Source: Fodinibacter sp963695175 (GTDB lineage Bacteria; Actinomycetota; Actinomycetes; Actinomycetales; Dermatophilaceae). Taken from it: a stretch of 64,000 nucleotides of DNA. Position 1 is the first letter of the stretch, and every line of letters begins with the position of its first letter. The stretch is taken from the NCBI GenBank assembly GCA_963695175.1, contig CAVOGG010000006.1:77685-141684 (forward strand). Reading direction: 5' to 3'. The notes beneath the pieces were generated by a model that saw nothing but the letters and a program-made list of their open reading frames with translations, was not told the origin of the DNA and did not search any database. This document shows positions 9,300-20,962 of this stretch, piece by piece. Position numbers and translations under genes: made by a program.

Positions 9300-9320
9300 C
9301 CGCGGCTGAGCGTGCCGCGG
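9300..9320. terminator. Possible bidirectional terminator between convergent genes
   Basis: CCGCGGC (9300-9306) pairs with GCCGCGG (9314-9320). It is a short 7-bp stem between the convergent zincin-like gene and argA. Confidence 0.4.
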
Positions 9321-9321
9321 G

Positions 9322-9857
9322 CTACAGCACGCGCAGCATCCGGGTGTTGCCCAAGGTGTTGGGCTTGACCCGTTCGAGGTCGAGGAACTCGGCCACGCCC
9401 TCGTCGTAGCTGCGCAGCAGCTCTGCGTAGACCTCCGGGTCCACGGCCTGGCCCTCGATCGGGGCGAAGCCGTGCCGGGCGAAGAAGGCGGTCTCGAAGG
9501 TGAGGCAGAACAGCCGGCTCAGCCCGAGCAGCCGGGCCCGCTCGACCAGGGCGCTCGAGCACGGCCGACCCGACTCCGGCGCCGTGCACCGAGGCGTCGA
9601 CCGCCAGGGTGCGCACCTCGCCGAGGTCCTCCCACAAACACGTGCAGCGCTCCGCAGCCCACGACCTGCCCGCGCGCCTCGGCGACCACGAAGTCGGTGA
9701 CCGACTCGTAGTAGGCGACGGCCTCCTTGTTGAGCAGCACCCGGCGCTCGGCCAGGGGCGCCACCAGTGCGCGGATCGCCCGGACGTCGGCCGTGCGCGC
9801 GGCGCGGATCACGACCGCGTCGGGGCGCGGGGGCGTGGTCGGGGCGTCGTGGGGCAC
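9322..9857 (-). CDS. argA: Amino-acid N-acetyltransferase, N-acetylglutamate synthase type (two frame breaks)
   Basis: A GNAT-fold protein of ~178 aa that acetylates glutamate at the first step of arginine synthesis. The readable parts, in order, are VIRAARTADVRAIRALV, VGCGALHVF, WEDLGEVRTLAVDASVHGAG (acetyl-CoA loop), LTFETAFFARHGFAPIEG and the C-terminus VKPNTLGNTRMLRVL. The last two match the stand-alone actinobacterial ArgA (Rv2747 type) closely as I remember it. Frame breaks lie near 9637 (between ALHVF and WEDLG) and near 9560. The GTG at 9857 begins PHDAPTTPP, shortly before the domain. It is convergent with the broken gene upstream on the plus strand. Confidence 0.82.
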
Positions 9858-9920
9858 GACAGGAGCGTATCCACGGCCGAGACGCGGGGCGGTGACGGAC
9901 CACCCGGCGGGCATGGACGC

Positions 9921-9950
9921 GGCCCGCCACCGCAGGGGTGGTGGCGGGCC
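9921..9950. terminator. Hairpin upstream of argA
   Basis: GGCCCGCCACC (9921-9931) pairs perfectly with GGTGGCGGGCC (9940-9950). It sits between argA and the clpC terminator and may end stray transcription from clpC into the argA leader. Confidence 0.5.
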
Positions 9951-10061
9951 GCTGGCAAGAGTCCCGGAGGCTCCTGCGGCTTCCAGTGTGCGTCAGGACG
10001 TCCCACAGTTGGGTAAAGGCCGGTTAAGGGTTTGGCAAGGGACACGCCCGAAGGAATGGCA

Positions 10062-10101
10062 CGACGAAGGGCCCCGACCGGTCGGTCGGGGCCCTTCGTC
10101 G
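10062..10101 (-). terminator. Strong terminator hairpin after clpC
   Basis: A perfect 18-bp stem (10062-10079 with 10084-10101) closed by a GGTC tetraloop, 22 bases past the clpC stop. Confidence 0.85.
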
Positions 10102-10123
10102 CTGTACTGGCGGTGGCGCCGGG

Positions 10124-12635
<2,512 letters not shown>

Positions 12636-12859
12636 GGTGCTTCTCCTGACGTCGAGTCCCCTCGATGCTAGTCGCGCCGCCTGTGATGGAGCCGCTCCAT
12701 GTCGCGAAGCGGTCACCCGTGGGCGGCGCGGTTACGTGCCATTCAACGCGGTGGTCGTGCCGAGGTGTTCCGCGTTCGCTCTCGGCTTAGCGGCGCTCAC
12801 CTCCTGTCGAGGGTTGGCCGGATGCCGTCGGTCCGGTGCCGCGCGCCCGCTCGCCGAGG

Positions 12860-14140
12860 TCAGGACGAGCGTCGCGCCCGGTGGGTCAGCGAGCGCCGGC
12901 TGCGGGGCTCGCTGGCCCCGAGGAGCTCCTGTGCGGGCCGGGTGCGCTCGACCCAGCCGCCGTAGCGGCGCGCGAGCGGGTCGGCGCTCATCCCGTGGGC
13001 GACCACGCTGATCAGCACGGTGAGGCAGATGGCCGCGATCACGTGGGTCAGGCCGGGATCGAGCTCGAGCTCTTCGGCCGCGAGCAGGGTGAAGACCACC
13101 GAGGCCAGCCCCCGGGGCCCGAACCAGCCGACGAAGGCGAGGGTGGGTGCCTTGAAACCGGTACCGACCAGGGCGAGGGCCACGGGCGCCATCCGAAGCA
13201 CGGTGAGCGCGGCCAGGGCGAAGACGAGCTCGTTCCACCCGGCGTTCTCGAGGAGCAGTGGCACGGCGATGAAGCCGAAGGCGAACCACACGGCGAAACC
13301 GAGCGGGTCGGCCAGCGCCTCGGTGAGCGCGAGCGTCGACTCCTCCTCCTCGAGCCAGCGGGCGGTGCCGGCGAAGGCCGTCCCGGCGACGAAGGCGGCC
13401 ACGAACGCGTTCCCCTCGGAGAGGTCCGCCGTGAAGTAGGCCACGAGTGGCAGCACCAGCACCGCGAGGGGCCGGGTGTGCCGCGAGCTCCAACCGTGCT
13501 CGCGCGAAAGGCCGAGCAGCGCGCCGGCGCCGGCGCCGACCACTGCCCCGACGAGGATGCCGACGCCGAGCGACTGCAGTGCCGCGCCGATGCTCTCGAC
13601 CGCGGCCAGACCCTCCTCGCCGGCCAGTGCCGCGATCGCGAAGAGCACGAACGGGGTGCAGAGACCGTCGTTCAGGCCGCTCTCGACGTTGAGCATGCGG
13701 CGCACCCGCACCGGCACGACCGGGTTGAGCACGGTGGCCGCGCCGAGGCCGGCATCTGTCGGCGTCACCGCGGCGGCGAGGAGCAGCAACATCATCCCCG
13801 GCAGGCCCGGGAACACGGCCCAGCCGACCAGCCACGAGGCCGCCATGGTGAGGGGTAGGCCGATGAGCAGGAGGCGTGCCATCGGGCCCCGGTCGCGGGT
13901 GATCTGGCGCGGGCGCACCTGGGCGGCGTCGTGGAAGAGGATGAGGGCCAGCGTCATCTCGGTGAGGATGGTCAGGCCTTCCCTGGCGAGCTCACCGAGC
14001 TCGGGACCGGCGGTCGAGAACAGCGCGCCCGCCGCGACGAAGGCGATCGGCGCCGAGACCTCGATGCGCAGCAGGGCCCGTGCCGCGAAGGCGAAGGCGA
14101 AGACGAGGGCCAGGAAGATGACGACGGCCAAGGTGCCCAT
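12860..14140 (-). CDS. Cation:proton antiporter, CPA1/NhaP-like
   Basis: A 426-residue membrane protein with about 11-12 hydrophobic segments. The pore motif VTPTDAGLG (residues ~125-133) and the following LNVESGLNDGLCTPFVLF hold the Asp residues used for ion exchange in CPA1 antiporters. GFIAVPLL and GWFGPRGLASVVF later on also fit the family. It exchanges Na+ or K+ for H+ across the membrane; which ion is not evident. There is no RCK or USP domain at the C-terminus, which ends in a short basic tail. It is 87 bases downstream of the nei-like gene on the same strand. Confidence 0.85.
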   Translation of the reverse strand: MGTLAVVIFLALVFAFAFAARALLRIEVSAPIAFVAAGALFSTAGPELGELAREGLTILTEMTLALILFHDAAQVRPRQITRDRGPMARLLLIGLPLTMAASWLVGWAVFPGLPGMMLLLLAAAVTPTDAGLGAATVLNPVVPVRVRRMLNVESGLNDGLCTPFVLFAIAALAGEEGLAAVESIGAALQSLGVGILVGAVVGAGAGALLGLSREHGWSSRHTRPLAVLVLPLVAYFTADLSEGNAFVAAFVAGTAFAGTARWLEEEESTLALTEALADPLGFAVWFAFGFIAVPLLLENAGWNELVFALAALTVLRMAPVALALVGTGFKAPTLAFVGWFGPRGLASVVFTLLAAEELELDPGLTHVIAAICLTVLISVVAHGMSADPLARRYGGWVERTRPAQELLGASEPRSRRSLTHRARRSS

Positions 14141-14227
14141 GCGACGACCCTCTCGCGGCCGGGGGCTCGACCGTCACACCCGCCGGGGGTGAGGCCTGAG
14201 GGCGAGGGGGACGCCCAGTCGTCCGGG

Positions 14228-15057
14228 TCAGCGGCGGCGCTGGCAGCGGCCGCACCAGAACAGGTTGCGGCCGGCGACCAGGCGGGTGCGCACCTTGGAG
14301 CCGCAGACGACACACGGCATCCCACCGCGCTTGTAGACGTACGACGAGCGCTCGGTGAGGCGGGGCACCTCGCCGCGGCCCAGCGCCGCCTCGACCTCGA
14401 GCACCTGCTCCTCGACGGTGACGATGCGCCCGGTGGCGACGCCCAGCGGCATGAGGCGCTCGAGGTCGTCCCAGACGAGGCGCCAGGAGGCACGCCGGAG
14501 GTTCTTGCCCTCGGTGAACGGCGACAGCCGGTGCCGGAAGAGCACCTCGGAGCGGTAGACGTTGCCGACGCCGGCGAGCACGGACTGGTCCATCAGCAGC
14601 TCGGCGACCGTGCGCGAGCTCTTGGTGATGCGCGCCCAGGCGACGTCGGGGTCGGCGTCAGGGCGCAGCGGGTCGGGGCCGAGGCGGGCGAGCACCGCGT
14701 CGACCTCCTCGGGGGTGGCGACCTGGCAGAGGTTGGGGCCGCGCAGGTCGGCGACGTGCTGGCCGGTGCGCAGCCGCAGCCGCACGGCGCCCGACGGCGG
14801 GCACCTCGGCGGTCCACTCGTGCTGGTCGACGGTGAAGCTGCCGATCAGGCCCAGGTGCACGTGCAGCCAACGGTCGTCGGCGAACTCGACCAGCAGGTG
14901 CTTGCCGCGCGAGGTGGCCCGGAGCAGCCTGACGACCGCTCAGCTCGGCGGCGCCGTCGTCGAACTTGCCCTGCGGGCTGGTGACCTCGGGGGTGGTGCC
15001 GGCGAAGGCCTCGTGGAGGTCGCGGGCGAGGGCGAACAGCGTGTGGCCTTCGGGCAT
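14228..15057 (-). CDS. Fpg/Nei-family DNA glycosylase (endonuclease VIII type, two frame breaks)
   Basis: The protein begins MPEGHTLFALARDL, with the Pro2-Glu3 catalytic pair (amine at Pro after Met removal) of the Fpg/Nei family. Next come SRGKHLLVEFADD and LHVHLGLIGSF (beta-sandwich), then DQSVLAGVGNVYRSEVLFRH (H2TH region). It ends with a CX2C...CX2C zinc finger (CVVC/CGRC). Reconstructed length is about 276 aa. The frame changes near 14937 and 14797. The MPEGHT start and this spacing fit mycobacterial Nei1-type enzymes that remove oxidised pyrimidines, but an Fpg-like specificity cannot be excluded. The repair context (mutY, ku, ligD nearby) agrees. Confidence 0.87.
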
Positions 15058-15187
15058 GAGGGCAGCGTAGGCGGCGGATGCCGGGTGCTCACCTGCGTGG
15101 GTGCGCTCGGCTCGGGCGTCGTCGAACCCAGCGCGGGCGCGTCTCCGAAGCGGTGGTGGGCGACGTGGCTCGCTGGCCCCCGTCGAC

Positions 15188-15236
15188 AGTAGAGAACACG
15201 CCGCAGGCGCTCCGTGCTCGCGGCGTGTTCTCTACT
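15188..15236. terminator. Perfect 17-bp inverted repeat with GAGAACAC arms
   Basis: AGTAGAGAACACGCCGC (15188-15204) pairs with its exact complement at 15220-15236 around a 15-base loop. It overlaps the last codons of the small HhH gene and lies before the nei-like gene, so it probably ends the ku operon. A related element is found at 45264-45319. Confidence 0.65.
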
Positions 15237-15438
15237 CTCGTCCTCCTGCGGCCTGACGGAGGAGGCGCAGGGCCCTTGGGCCGAAGCCGTGCAGCGCGAG
15301 GAGGTCGGCGTCGGCGGCCGCGTCGACGGCATCCCAGGTCGTGAAGCCGGCGTTGCTGAGCGCTCGGCGTGCGGGAGCGCCGATGGCGTGCACCTCGTGC
15401 GGAGGCGTCCCCCGGTCGGGGACGGGGTCGGCCGGCAT
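15232..15438 (-). CDS. Small helix-hairpin-helix protein downstream of ku
   Basis: 68 residues. The body PHEVHAIGAPARRALSNAGF followed by a WDAVDAA helix and LLALHGFGPRALRLLRQA is a double HhH unit like that in RNA polymerase alpha C-termini and TfoX C-terminal domains, so DNA or protein binding is likely. The ATG is only 8 bases past the ku stop, suggesting translational coupling and a role beside Ku in end joining; that role is inference. The terminator-like inverted repeat overlaps its stop. Confidence 0.65.
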   Translation of the reverse strand: MPADPVPDRGTPPHEVHAIGAPARRALSNAGFTTWDAVDAAADADLLALHGFGPRALRLLRQAAGGRE

Positions 15439-15446
15439 CTTGTCGT

Positions 15447-16382
15447 TCAGCTCGCCTTCTTCTCGGCCTTGTCGGTCTTCTCGCTCTTCTTCGCGGCAGT
15501 CTTCTTCGCCGGTGCCTTCTTCGCGGTGGTCTTCTTGGCCGCCGACTTCTGCGTGGGGCTCTTGGTGCCGGCGCTGCTGCTCTTGGCGGCGGTGGGGGCC
15601 TCGCCGCGGGAGGCCTTGGCCTTCTCGACCGACCGGGCCAGGGCTGCGAGCAGGTCGACGACCTCGCCGGACTCCTCGGGCTCGGCGGCGCTGACCCGCA
15701 CCTCGCCGCCCTCGACCTTGGCGCGCACGAGCTCCTTGACCGCGATGGCGTAGTCGTCCTCGTACTCGTCGGGGTCGTAGTCGCCGGCCAGCTGGTCGAT
15801 GAGCATCTTGGCCATGTCCATCTCCTGCTTGGTGGCCTTGTCGTCCTCGGTCACCGTCGCGAAGTCGGCCGCCCGGATCTCGTCGGGCCAGAGCATGGTC
15901 TGCATGACGATCACGCCGTCGCGCACGCGGAGCACGGCCATCGTCATCCGGGTGCGGATGGAGACGGTGCAGATCGCCATCCGCTTCTCCTTGACGAGCG
16001 CGTCGCGCAGCAGGATGTACGGCTTGGTGGCGGCCTTGTCGGGCTCGAGGTAGTAGCTCTTGTCGAGCCACATCGGGTCGATCTGGTCGGCCGGGACGAA
16101 CTTGGTGACCCCGATCTCCTTGGAGCTGCGGTTGGGCAGGTCGGAGAAGTCGTCGTCGGTGAGCACGACCATGTCGCCGTCCTCGGTCTCGTAGCCCTTG
16201 GCGATGTCGTCGTACGACACCTCCTCGCCGTCGATGGAGCAGGTGCGCTTGTACTTGATCCGCCCGCCGTCCTCACGGTGCACCTGACGGAACTGCACGT
16301 CGTGGTTCTCGGTGGCCGAGTACAGCCGCACCGGCACGTTGACCAGCCCGAAGGAGACCGCGCCCTTCCAGATCGCCCGCAT
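15447..16382 (-). CDS. ku: Non-homologous end-joining protein Ku
   Basis: A 311-residue protein. It opens MRAIWKGAVSFGLVNVPVRLY, the hallmark of bacterial Ku, and keeps the core through KEIGVTKFVPADQIDPMW and ALVRMAI-type strands (here EKRMAICTVSIR). It forms a ring that loads on double-strand ends and recruits LigD. The last ~45 residues are an Ala/Lys-rich tail with repeated AAKK/PAKK units, as in other actinobacterial Ku proteins, used for DNA contact. The ATG at 16382 has GGTGGAG upstream. Partner ligase and polymerase genes lie 3-5 kb away on the other strand. Confidence 0.96.
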   Translation of the reverse strand: MRAIWKGAVSFGLVNVPVRLYSATENHDVQFRQVHREDGGRIKYKRTCSIDGEEVSYDDIAKGYETEDGDMVVLTDDDFSDLPNRSSKEIGVTKFVPADQIDPMWLDKSYYLEPDKAATKPYILLRDALVKEKRMAICTVSIRTRMTMAVLRVRDGVIVMQTMLWPDEIRAADFATVTEDDKATKQEMDMAKMLIDQLAGDYDPDEYEDDYAIAVKELVRAKVEGGEVRVSAAEPEESGEVVDLLAALARSVEKAKASRGEAPTAAKSSSAGTKSPTQKSAAKKTTAKKAPAKKTAAKKSEKTDKAEKKAS

Positions 16383-16599
16383 GGTGCTCCACCTTTCGTA
16401 TGCCGTGCGCCTCCTCGCGCTCGACGCAAGGTCCCAGCCTAGGACGGTGAGCGGCGCCCGGACAGGTCCGTGGCGCGCTGCCGTGCAGGTTGGGGGTTCG
16501 CCGACGCTGGGCGGGCGTGCGGGCTCCTTCGAGCCCATGGTCCCGCCGCCCGCCGGGGATGCCGGTCGCGGAAGCCGCGGCGGATCCCCCCGGGACGGA

Positions 16600-18850
16600 A
16601 GTAGCCGTGCTCGCCGTCAGAAGGGAGGCGTGTCCGGGAAGGCTCTGGCCTTGGCTCTGGCGGCCCCCGACTCGCAGGCCCGCTGCGCTGGTGCAGCGGC
16701 GGTGGGTCATCGGGAGCCACCGGCGCTGGTCGCGGTCCTCGTGCGGGTGGTGATCGAGCGTGAAGCCGAGGTGGGTCTCGAGTGCGCTCCAGGCCGTGAC
16801 GGGGGTGACGGCCTCGGGAGCGGGTGGGGGCGCCGGTCGGCTGGGGGCGGTATCGGCGGTGAGGACCAGTGGCGTGAGGGCGTCGAGCGGTGCGGTGGTG
16901 CGGGCTCGACCGGTGGGGTCGGTCCAGGTGGCGGTGCCGTCGGGTGCCAGGCGCACGCGCCAGCCGGGGCGTTGCTTGATGCGGTGGTGTCGTCGGCAGA
17001 GGGTGAGCAGGTTGGTGCGGTGGTGGGCCCGAGCGGCCAGGGCCGTACGTGGTCGAGGTCGCAGAACCGGGCGGCGACGCAGCAGCCGGGGAAGCGGCAG
17101 CGGCCGTCGCGGGCGCGGACCAGCGCGGCGAGCTCGGCGCCCGGCCGGTAGGTGTTGGTGGTGAGGTCGTCACCGGGGTCGAGGCGTGCCCCGGTGAGCG
17201 GGTCGCAGGGGACGAGCCGCGGCTGTGCCGCCCTCACACGGCGCCGGCTTGTCGGGGGCTGCTTGCGCTAGGTGGTCCTGCAGCCACCCGCGGCGCACGA
17301 GCAACGGCTCGGACGGTCGGCTCCCCTGCACCTCGACCAGGTCGTCGTCGGATCTGGCCTCGGTGACGGGGTGAGCTCGTGGGACTGCCTCCAGTTCTGC
17401 GTGAGGCGCGGTTTGGGTGGGGCGGGGCGTGTCTTGAACCTCGGCCGCGTCATCGTCGGACCTGACCTCAGTGACCGGGTGACGGGGTGGGACTGCTTTC
17501 GGCTCTGCGTCAGGCGCGCTCTGAGTGGAGCGACGCGTCTCTTGAACGTCGGCGGCGTCGTCGAAGGGCTCCGGTCTCGGTTGCTGCGCGGCGTGCACCG
17601 TGACCGTGTCGGCCCAGTCGTTGCCGGACAGTGCCGGCGTCGCTTGCCGGCCGACGGGCACAGTGACCATGTTGGCCATCTCGCCGCTTGCCCTAGCTGG
17701 TGCGGGTAGCCCGTCCGGGCCAGCCCCGAGGTGCTGAGCGATGGCGGCGCTCGCGACCGGAGGGGTGACACCTCGGGTCCCCGCGACCGGGACAGGCTCG
17801 TTGGTAGGGCCGCAGTTGGCTCACTTCCTGCCACTGCGGAGGGTCCGGGCGCTGGCGTGTTGCTCACCAACGCAGTGGATGCGGACCCGACCCGGTCGGG
17901 CGCGGCCTCCGTGACCTCGGGAGCGTCGGGCACTGGCTGGCTGTCGGCTGGCACGGTGAGCACGATCTGCACGTCGATGGTGGCGTTGCCGGTGACCAGG
18001 TCGGTGAGTGCCTTGCCGCGGGCCTGCTCGATGTTGGTGCAGGTGCCGGCGGCGACGAGGTCGTGGGCGAGGCGGTCGATCGCGGCCCACGCGCTGGCGG
18101 CATCCTCGCTGGGGAAGGTGCCGTGCCACTCGTCGACCCCGGGCTCGGCCACCCACCGGCGCAGCCCGGTGTTGTTGCGGGCCTGCTGGGCGCGCTCGCG
18201 GACCAGGTCGGGGGAGATGCGCGAGAGCAGCACCCGGGTGCGCCTCCTCAGCGACGAGGAGTCGTCGCCGAAGTGCCCTGACAGCGCGGCCACGACCGCG
18301 TCGGCCACGTCGGCGGGCGCGACCTCGAGCTCGAACGCGATGACCCCGGCCCGGTAGCCGTCGAGGTGCCCGGCGGTCATCGCCTCGTGCAGCCCACCCA
18401 GGCCGCTGGCGCTCGGGCAGGTCGCGGGCGTCGGCCGGCACCGGCACCCGTCGCGCGGCCAGGCGCACCGCCTGCTCGACGCGGCGCTGCGCCTGCGAGT
18501 GCGACGCCCCGATGCAGCGGCGCGAGCACGTCGGCGGCATCGAGGGTCACCCGGCCGTGGACGTGCACGGTCTCGCCGAGCGTGCCGTCCTCGCACCACA
18601 CGCTTTCGCGGCGGGCTGCCTCGGCGATGGCGGTGTCTTGCACCGCGGTGAGGGTGTTGATGAGGGACTGGCAGTCACCGACGACCGCGAGCCACTCGTC
18701 GCGGTTTCGGGCGTGGCCCGCGTCGGCTAGGGCCGAGACGACGCGTTGTGCACCGAGCGAGAGGGCCGCGGCGGGGTCCGTCCTTACTGCGGGGTCAGGT
18801 GCGGCAGAGTCGACGACCGACCGCTTGGTGTGGCGCTGTGCCGTGGCCAT
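16600..18850 (-). pseudogene. DUF222 / HNH endonuclease (13E12-type repeat protein), several frame breaks
   Basis: Start ATG at 18850 (AAGGGGGA upstream). The DUF222 N-terminal region reads LGETVHVHGRVTLDAADVLA, then GLGGLHEAMTAGHLDGYRAG and RNNTGLRRWVAEPG. A long spacer follows, then an HNH module RCRFPGCCVAARFCDLDH with LCRRHHRIKQRPGW downstream. Proteins of this kind are multi-copy in actinobacterial genomes and behave like mobile or selfish genes. The frame changes near 18520, 18420, 17730, 17240 and 17020. The 3' end is not clear: the last readable frame runs past 16439 towards ku, so 16600 is an estimate. The spacer holds a 36-codon tandem repeat. Inactive copy or poor sequence cannot be told apart here. 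Confidence 0.7.
17341..17600 (-). repeat. 108-bp (36-codon) tandem repeat inside the HNH gene
   Basis: The block GTCGTCGTCGGATCTGGCCT at 17341 returns as a diverged copy at 17449, a period of 108 bases, with a partial third copy after it. On the minus strand it encodes an acidic unit of the form VQ-x-T-x-x-TQ-x-APxAE followed by HPVTE and RSDDD. Confidence 0.75.
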
Positions 18851-19136
18851 GTCTCCCCCTTCCCCGTGACACGATTCTACCGGGGCCGGCGGCATAGCAC
18901 AAGTGTTCGAATGCATGTGTTCGCCTGCAGCAGAACGCTTTTCTGCGCCCTGTGCACCCCGCGTCATCGCTGCAACAAACGCCATTGCCCATGTGATCCG
19001 AGCCGACGGTGCGGCATCGGGACCGGCCGGTACGGCTCCGACGCTGATGCCGACGACAACCCAGCGGCACGCACTCAACGCCACGGCATCCACCGACCTG
19101 GGCGCCTGGAAGCACCACGAGCGGCAGGATGTGCGC

Positions 19137-20078
19137 ATGCGCCCCATGCTGGCCACCGTCGCCGATCGCGTGCCGACCGGTGCCGCGTGGGTGCACGAGG
19201 TCAAGTGGGACGGGATGCGGGTGCTCGTCGACGTGCGCGAGGGCGTGGTGACGGTGTGGTCGCGCAACGAGCGGGACGTGACCGCGGCCTACCCCGAGCT
19301 CGAGGAGATCGGTCGCGACTACGACGACATGCTGCTCGACGGTGAGGTGGTCGCCCTCGACGGTGGTCGCCCGAGCTTCCACGCGCTCACCGAGCGGATG
19401 CACGTCAGCGACCGGCGCCGCGCCCAGCGACTGGCGGCCACCCGCCCGGTGACCCTGATGGTGTTCGACCTGCTGCGGCTCTTCGGATCCGACCTCACGA
19501 CCCAACCATGGTCTGCGAGAAGGGCGTTGCTCGACCGGCTCGACCTGACCGGCCGGAACTGGCAGGTGCCGGAGGTGTACGACGACGGCCCACAGCTGCT
19601 CGCGGCCACCAAGGAGCAGGGCCTGGAGGGCATCGTCAGCAAGCGACGCACCGCCACGTATGCCGTGGGGCGCCGCTCGCCGGACTGGCGCAAGACCGCC
19701 CACCGCAGCAGCCTGTCGGTGGTGGTGGGCGGCTGGCGCCCCGAGGTCGGCTCGAACGGCCGCCTGGGGGCCGTGCTCGTGGGCCTGCCCGACGGCGCCG
19801 GGGGGTGGCGCTATGCCGGCCGCGTGGGGTCGGGCCTGGCCGGCACCGCGGGCGAGGCACTGGCGCTGCGGCTGCGCCCGCTGACCCGCCCGACCTCGCC
19901 CTTCGTCGACGAGGTGCCCGCGATCGACGCGAACGGCACCACCTGGGTCGAGCCCACGCTGGTCGTCGAGGTGCGCACGCTCGAGCTCACCGGCCAGCAC
20001 CGGCTGCGCCAGCCCGCCTACCTCGGCGTGCGCAGCGACCTGAGCCCGGCCGACCTGGAGGAGGTCGACGATGCCTGA
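19137..20078 (+). CDS. ATP-dependent DNA ligase, LigD ligase-domain type
   Basis: A 313-residue ligase. EVKWDGMR contains the adenylated lysine (motif I). LLDGEVVAL is motif III, EGIVSKRR motif IV and SPDWRKTA motif V, followed by an OB-fold region ending QPAYLGVRSDL. It seals breaks held by Ku. There is no fused polymerase or phosphoesterase domain. The ATG at 19137 has AGGA seven bases upstream; an in-frame GTG at 19131 is possible. The stop overlaps the next gene by 8 bases, so ligase and polymerase are made together. Confidence 0.9.
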   Translation: MRPMLATVADRVPTGAAWVHEVKWDGMRVLVDVREGVVTVWSRNERDVTAAYPELEEIGRDYDDMLLDGEVVALDGGRPSFHALTERMHVSDRRRAQRLAATRPVTLMVFDLLRLFGSDLTTQPWSARRALLDRLDLTGRNWQVPEVYDDGPQLLAATKEQGLEGIVSKRRTATYAVGRRSPDWRKTAHRSSLSVVVGGWRPEVGSNGRLGAVLVGLPDGAGGWRYAGRVGSGLAGTAGEALALRLRPLTRPTSPFVDEVPAIDANGTTWVEPTLVVEVRTLELTGQHRLRQPAYLGVRSDLSPADLEEVDDA

Positions 20079-20952
20079 GTACGTGCCCGAGGTGACCCGG
20101 GTCGAGGTGGCGGGGCGCAAGCTGCGGCTCACCAGCCTGGACAAGGTGATGTACCCCTCGACCGAGACGACCAAGGGCGAGGTGCTCGCCTACTACGCGC
20201 AGGTCGCGCCGCTGATGCTGCCGCACGTCGCCAACCGCCCGGTGACGCGGGTGCGCTGGCCGCACGGCGTCGAGGACCAGATGTTCTTCGAGAAGAACCT
20301 GCCCTCCGGGGCGCCCAGCTGGTTGCAGCGGGTGCCGATCGACGACGTCACCTACCCGCTGATCACCGACCTCGCCGACCTCACCTACCTGGTCAACCTC
20401 AACAGCCTCGAGGTCCACGTGCCGCAGTGGACCGTCGACGACGACGGCGCGAGGCGCAACCCCGACCGGCTGGTCATCGACCTCGACCCGGGCAAGCCGG
20501 CCGGCCTGCACGAGTGCGCGAAAGTCGCTCTCCTGGTGCGGGATCGGCTGGCGACGCTGGGTCTCGAGATGTACCCGGTGACCTCGGGCAGCAAGGGGAT
20601 GCAGCTCTACGCGGCGCTGGGTGGTGACCTCACCAGCGACCAGGTGCGCGACCTGGCGATGCAGCTGGCGCAGGAGATGACCAAGAAGTACCCCGGGCTG
20701 GTGCTGTGGAAGATGACCAAGTCGCTGCGTCCCGGCAAGGTCTTCCTCGACTGGAGCCAGAACGTCGCCGCCAAGACCACCATCAGCCCGTACTCGCTGC
20801 GCGGCCGAGAGCTGCCGTGCGTGGCCGCTCCTCGCACGTGGGACGAGGTCGAGGAGGGTGCCGAGGAGCCAGAGGCGTTGCGGCAGTTGATGTTCGACGA
20901 GGTGCTCGACCGTGTGGAGCGCGACGGCGACCTCATCGCCGACCTGCCCTGA
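20071..20952 (+). CDS. LigD-type primase-polymerase (Prim-PolC)
   Basis: A 293-residue archaeo-eukaryotic primase-fold polymerase. Visible landmarks are RVRWPHGVEDQMFFEKN, the metal-binding VIDLDPG, TSGSKGMQLY (the family usually has His where Gln stands here) and KVFLDWSQN with the third catalytic Asp. It fills gaps and adds nucleotides, often ribonucleotides, during end joining. It overlaps the ligase gene by 8 bases. Having polymerase and ligase as separate genes is common in actinobacteria outside mycobacterial LigD. It is convergent with the FhuF-like gene, 10 bases away. Confidence 0.92.
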   Translation: MPEYVPEVTRVEVAGRKLRLTSLDKVMYPSTETTKGEVLAYYAQVAPLMLPHVANRPVTRVRWPHGVEDQMFFEKNLPSGAPSWLQRVPIDDVTYPLITDLADLTYLVNLNSLEVHVPQWTVDDDGARRNPDRLVIDLDPGKPAGLHECAKVALLVRDRLATLGLEMYPVTSGSKGMQLYAALGGDLTSDQVRDLAMQLAQEMTKKYPGLVLWKMTKSLRPGKVFLDWSQNVAAKTTISPYSLRGRELPCVAAPRTWDEVEEGAEEPEALRQLMFDEVLDRVERDGDLIADLP

Positions 20953-20962
20953 CGGCCGACCC

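Noticed and set aside
16439..18850. Transposon or insertion sequence around the HNH gene
   Set aside because: No terminal inverted repeats, target duplication or transposase motif was found.
18895..18930. SOS (LexA) box in GTTCGAATGCATGTGTTCG upstream of the HNH and ligase genes
   Set aside because: The spacing between the GAA and TTC halves is six rather than four and the outer bases do not fit TCGAAC-N4-GTTCGA.
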